A stretch of 64,000 bases of DNA from an uncultured Pelagibacteraceae bacterium (GTDB lineage Bacteria; Pseudomonadota; Alphaproteobacteria; Pelagibacterales; Pelagibacteraceae). Each line of letters starts with the position of its first letter. Positions within the stretch are counted from its first letter, which is position 1. Position numbers and translations under genes: made by a program. Location: contig CACAIK010000001.1 in NCBI GenBank assembly GCA_902532525.1, forward strand, positions 1 through 64,000. Reading direction: 5' to 3'. Below are positions 61,024-64,000 of the stretch, piece after piece. A model generated the notes under the pieces. That model ran no database searches and was not told where the DNA came from. It saw nothing but the letters and a program-made list of their open reading frames with translations.

Positions 61024-62421
61024 TTATGAATGTATCTGTCTTTTATCTACTGATAATGCCGCTTCTTTTATAGCTTCTGAAAATGTTGGGTGTGCGTGGC
61101 ATGTTCTTGCGATATCCTCTGAACTGGCCCCAAACTCCATTGCAACGGACATTTCTGCTATCATTTCTCCTGCATGTGGACCAATTATATGTACACCAAG
61201 TACTTTATCAGTTGATTGATCTGCCAAAATTTTTACAAAACCCTCTGGTTCATCAATTGCTTTGGCTCTCGAATTTGCCATAAAAGGGAATTTACCAATT
61301 TTATAACCAATGTTTTCTTTTTTTAATTGCTCCTCAGTTTTACCAACATAAGCTACCTCTGGAGATGTATAAACAACTCCAGGAATAATATCATAATTCA
61401 CATGACCTGATTGGCCTGCTATAAGTTCTGCAACGGCAATCCCCTCTTCTTCAGCTTTATGGGCTAACATAGGACCATCAATAACATCTCCTATTGCGTA
61501 TATATTTTTAATATTTGTCTCAAAATTTTTATTTACTTTAACTCTTCCTTTTTCGTCTAACTTTACACCAACTTTATCTAAATTTAAGTTTTTAGTATAA
61601 GGTCTTCGTCCAACAGATATTAAAACAACATCAACATCATGTTTAACTTTTGGGCCATCATTTTGTGAAGTCTCAACCATTACACCATTAGAGTTTTTAG
61701 TTATTTTATCAACTTTAGTATTAAGGTTGAATTTTATACCTTGCTTCTTTAATATTTTCATAAATTCATTTGAAATATCTCGATCCATTCCAGGCGTGAT
61801 GTGGTCTAAAAATTCAACGACTGTGACTTCAGTGCCAAGTCTTGACCAAACTGATCCCATTTCCAATCCTATATATCCACCGCCAACAACAATCATTTTA
61901 TTTGGGAGTTTGGGAATAGATAGTGCTCCAGTTGAAGAAAGAATTCTCTCTTCATCAAAATCTACTCCAGGCAATGAAACTGGCTCTGATCCTGTACTGA
62001 TTATTGTTTTATCAGTTTGAATTATTTTAATGCCTTCAGAGCCTTCAATTTTTATTGAATTCTCGTTCTCAAACGAACCTTTGCCTTTAAAATAAGTGAC
62101 TTTGTTTTTTTTGAATAAAAATTCAACTCCTTTAGTCAAAACTGTTACAGCTTTGTCTTTATTTTTCATCATTTTATCTAAATTGAGTTTTATTTCTCCA
62201 GTCTCGATTCCAATTTTTTCAAAATTTTTAGCACTGTGAAATTTTTCAGATAAATTAAGTAAACTTTTTGATGGGATACATCCAATATTTAAACATGTCC
62301 CTCCTAGAGATCCTCTAGACTCTATACATGCTGTTTTAAGTCCAAGTTGAGACAATCTAATTGCACAAACATAACCGCCAGGACCACCACCAATTACTGT
62401 AACATCAAATTTTTCTGACAT
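61024..62421 (-). CDS. lpdA: Dihydrolipoyl dehydrogenase
   Basis: VIGGGPGGYVCAIRLSQLGLKTACIES, GGTCLNIGCIPSKSLL; downstream of sucB. Confidence 0.97.
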   Translation of the reverse strand: MSEKFDVTVIGGGPGGYVCAIRLSQLGLKTACIESRGSLGGTCLNIGCIPSKSLLNLSEKFHSAKNFEKIGIETGEIKLNLDKMMKNKDKAVTVLTKGVEFLFKKNKVTYFKGKGSFENENSIKIEGSEGIKIIQTDKTIISTGSEPVSLPGVDFDEERILSSTGALSIPKLPNKMIVVGGGYIGLEMGSVWSRLGTEVTVVEFLDHITPGMDRDISNEFMKILKKQGIKFNLNTKVDKITKNSNGVMVETSQNDGPKVKHDVDVVLISVGRRPYTKNLNLDKVGVKLDEKGRVKVNKNFETNIKNIYAIGDVIDGPMLAHKAEEEGIAVAELIAGQSGHVNYDIIPGVVYTSPEVAYVGKTEEQLKKENIGYKIGKFPFMANSRAKAIDEPEGFVKILADQSTDKVLGVHIIGPHAGEMIAEMSVAMEFGASSEDIARTCHAHPTFSEAIKEAALSVDKRQIHS

Positions 62422-62422
62422 A

Positions 62423-63697
62423 TTATAAATTTAAAAATAACCTTCTTGGATCTTCTAAGTTTTCTTTAACAGTTTTTAAAAAACTCACAGATTCTTTTCC
62501 ATCAATTATTCTATGATCATAAGACAATGCTAAAAACATTACAGGTCTAGCTTTTATCTCACCATCAACAACAACAGGTCTTTCAACAATATTATGCATT
62601 CCAAGAACTGCTGATTGTGGAGGGTTTAAAATAGGAGTAGATAACATTGATCCATACACACCTCCATTGCTAATTGTAAACGTTCCCCCTTGAAGATCCT
62701 CTATGGTAAGACTACCATTTTTTGCTTTGTCTGACAGATCTTTTATGTTTTTTTCAATGTCAGCAAAAGACATTTCATCAGCATTTTTTAATACTGGAAC
62801 TACTAATCCTTTTTCAGTTCCTACTGCAAAGCTCACATTATAATAATTTTTGTAAACCATTTCATCATTTTCAACTTCAGCATTTATTGCAGGAAATAAC
62901 TTTAATCCTACTATACAAGCTTTCACAAAAAAGGACATGAAGCCAAGTTTAATTCCATAACTATTTTGGAAATCTTCCTGGTTATCTTTTCTCATCGAGA
63001 TTATATTTGACATATCAACCTCATTAAACGTTGTGAGCATAGCTGCATTATTTTGAGCCTCTTTTAAACGTTTAGCAATCGTTTGTCTTAGTCTTGACAT
63101 TTTAATTCGTTCTTCTTCACCGTATTGAATTTTTCTTTCGTTAGGTTGAGGGTTAGCTCCCATTAAACTTATTAAATCACCTTTTAAAATTCTACCATCT
63201 TTACCTGTCCCTTTTACTTCATCTAAATTAATTTTATTTTCAACAACCATTTTTCTTACAGCAGGAGAAAGTGTTTTATTTTGTTTAATAGGCTTGGTTT
63301 CTTCAACTTCATCAGTTAATACCAATGGTTCTTCATCAAGCAATAAAGGTTCTTGAGTTTTTTTTGTATCGTTTTTCTTTTCGATTTCTAAATTTATTAC
63401 ATTATTTTTTTCAACGTTTCCTTTAACAGGCTCAGTTTCCTTTTCTTCTTTAAGAGCACCACCTTCTGAAATCATTCCTAATACAGTTCCAACTTCAACT
63501 GTATCACCATCTTTTGAGTTGATCTCTGATATAACACCACTCGCAGGTGCAGGAACTTCTAAGTTTACTTTGTCAGTTTCTAATTCTACTACAGCTTCAT
63601 CAGCAACTACGTTATCACCCTTTTTCTTTAACCATTTCGTGACCGTAGCCTCTGTAATACTTTCTCCCAAAACTGGAACTAATATTTTTTCACTCAT
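62423..63697 (-). CDS. sucB: 2-oxoglutarate dehydrogenase E2 (dihydrolipoyl succinyltransferase)
   Basis: [59 protein letters not shown]. Confidence 0.97.
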   Translation of the reverse strand: MSEKILVPVLGESITEATVTKWLKKKGDNVVADEAVVELETDKVNLEVPAPASGVISEINSKDGDTVEVGTVLGMISEGGALKEEKETEPVKGNVEKNNVINLEIEKKNDTKKTQEPLLLDEEPLVLTDEVEETKPIKQNKTLSPAVRKMVVENKINLDEVKGTGKDGRILKGDLISLMGANPQPNERKIQYGEEERIKMSRLRQTIAKRLKEAQNNAAMLTTFNEVDMSNIISMRKDNQEDFQNSYGIKLGFMSFFVKACIVGLKLFPAINAEVENDEMVYKNYYNVSFAVGTEKGLVVPVLKNADEMSFADIEKNIKDLSDKAKNGSLTIEDLQGGTFTISNGGVYGSMLSTPILNPPQSAVLGMHNIVERPVVVDGEIKARPVMFLALSYDHRIIDGKESVSFLKTVKENLEDPRRLFLNL

Positions 63698-64000
63698 TTA
63701 TTCAAATACTTTATTTATAATTTCTTGTTGTTCAGAATTATGTCTTCTTGCATAACCTGTAGCAGGTGAAGCATCTGGGCTTCTTCCAATGTAAGAAATT
63801 GCATTGTTTTTAGCCTTAATAGTCTCTAATGTCCATTGTATATAATCTCTAACAGCAAACCAAGCACCCATATTTTTGGGCTCCTCTTGGCACCAATAAA
63901 ATTTTGAATTTTTTGCAAATGGTTTTAGCTCTTTAACCAAACTTTTTGCAGGGAAAGGATATAGTTGTTCAATTCTATACAAAATCACATCATTGATCTT
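63698..64000 (-). CDS. sucA: 2-oxoglutarate dehydrogenase E1, C-terminal fragment (continues beyond window)
   Basis: YRIEQLYPFPAKSLVKEL, WCQEEPKNMGAWFAVRDYI, YIGRSPDASPATGYARRH; frame open to window edge. Confidence 0.95.
   Translation of the reverse strand, partial: KINDVILYRIEQLYPFPAKSLVKELKPFAKNSKFYWCQEEPKNMGAWFAVRDYIQWTLETIKAKNNAISYIGRSPDASPATGYARRHNSEQQEIINKVFE

Overview
This is an AT-rich, gene-dense chromosomal window. Very short intergenic gaps and a core-metabolism gene complement suggest a streamlined alphaproteobacterium, most likely SAR11/Pelagibacterales (inferred from composition and gene content, not from a search). I recognise about 60 protein-coding genes, including: cfa (partial); a GT9 glycosyltransferase; a Pam18-like J protein; ptrB; hsp20; a BMP-type nucleoside ABC transporter; msrA/sseA; an RND efflux pair; the ATPase zeta inhibitor; gpmA; chvI-chvG-ahcY-tsaE-amgK-murU; polA; bioY; regA/actR; a polyamine operon (ODC, DHS-like, aguB, aguA); rpmB; pyrD; class I lysRS; trkH; hisC-tyrA; metX-metW; gloB; rplU-rpmA-obgE-proB-proA-nadD-rsfS-ctpA-rppH; atpHAGDC; priA; lpdA-sucB-sucA (partial). 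I saw no rRNA, tRNA, CRISPR array, prophage or transposon. The most interesting signals are non-coding: (1) a sigma32-like promoter followed by a compact two-hairpin 5'UTR with a ROSE-type UUGCU/AGGAG pairing over the hsp20 Shine-Dalgarno; (2) a possible attenuator in front of the ornithine decarboxylase operon (8-codon uORF ending inside a hairpin followed by a U-tract); (3) a SAM-II riboswitch before metX with an atypical downstream region (A7/U8 complementarity, overlapping uORF, 7-nt complement to the aptamer loop). The polyamine operon also suggests a testable agmatine/homospermidine pathway. All structures were derived by eye and need covariation or experimental tests.
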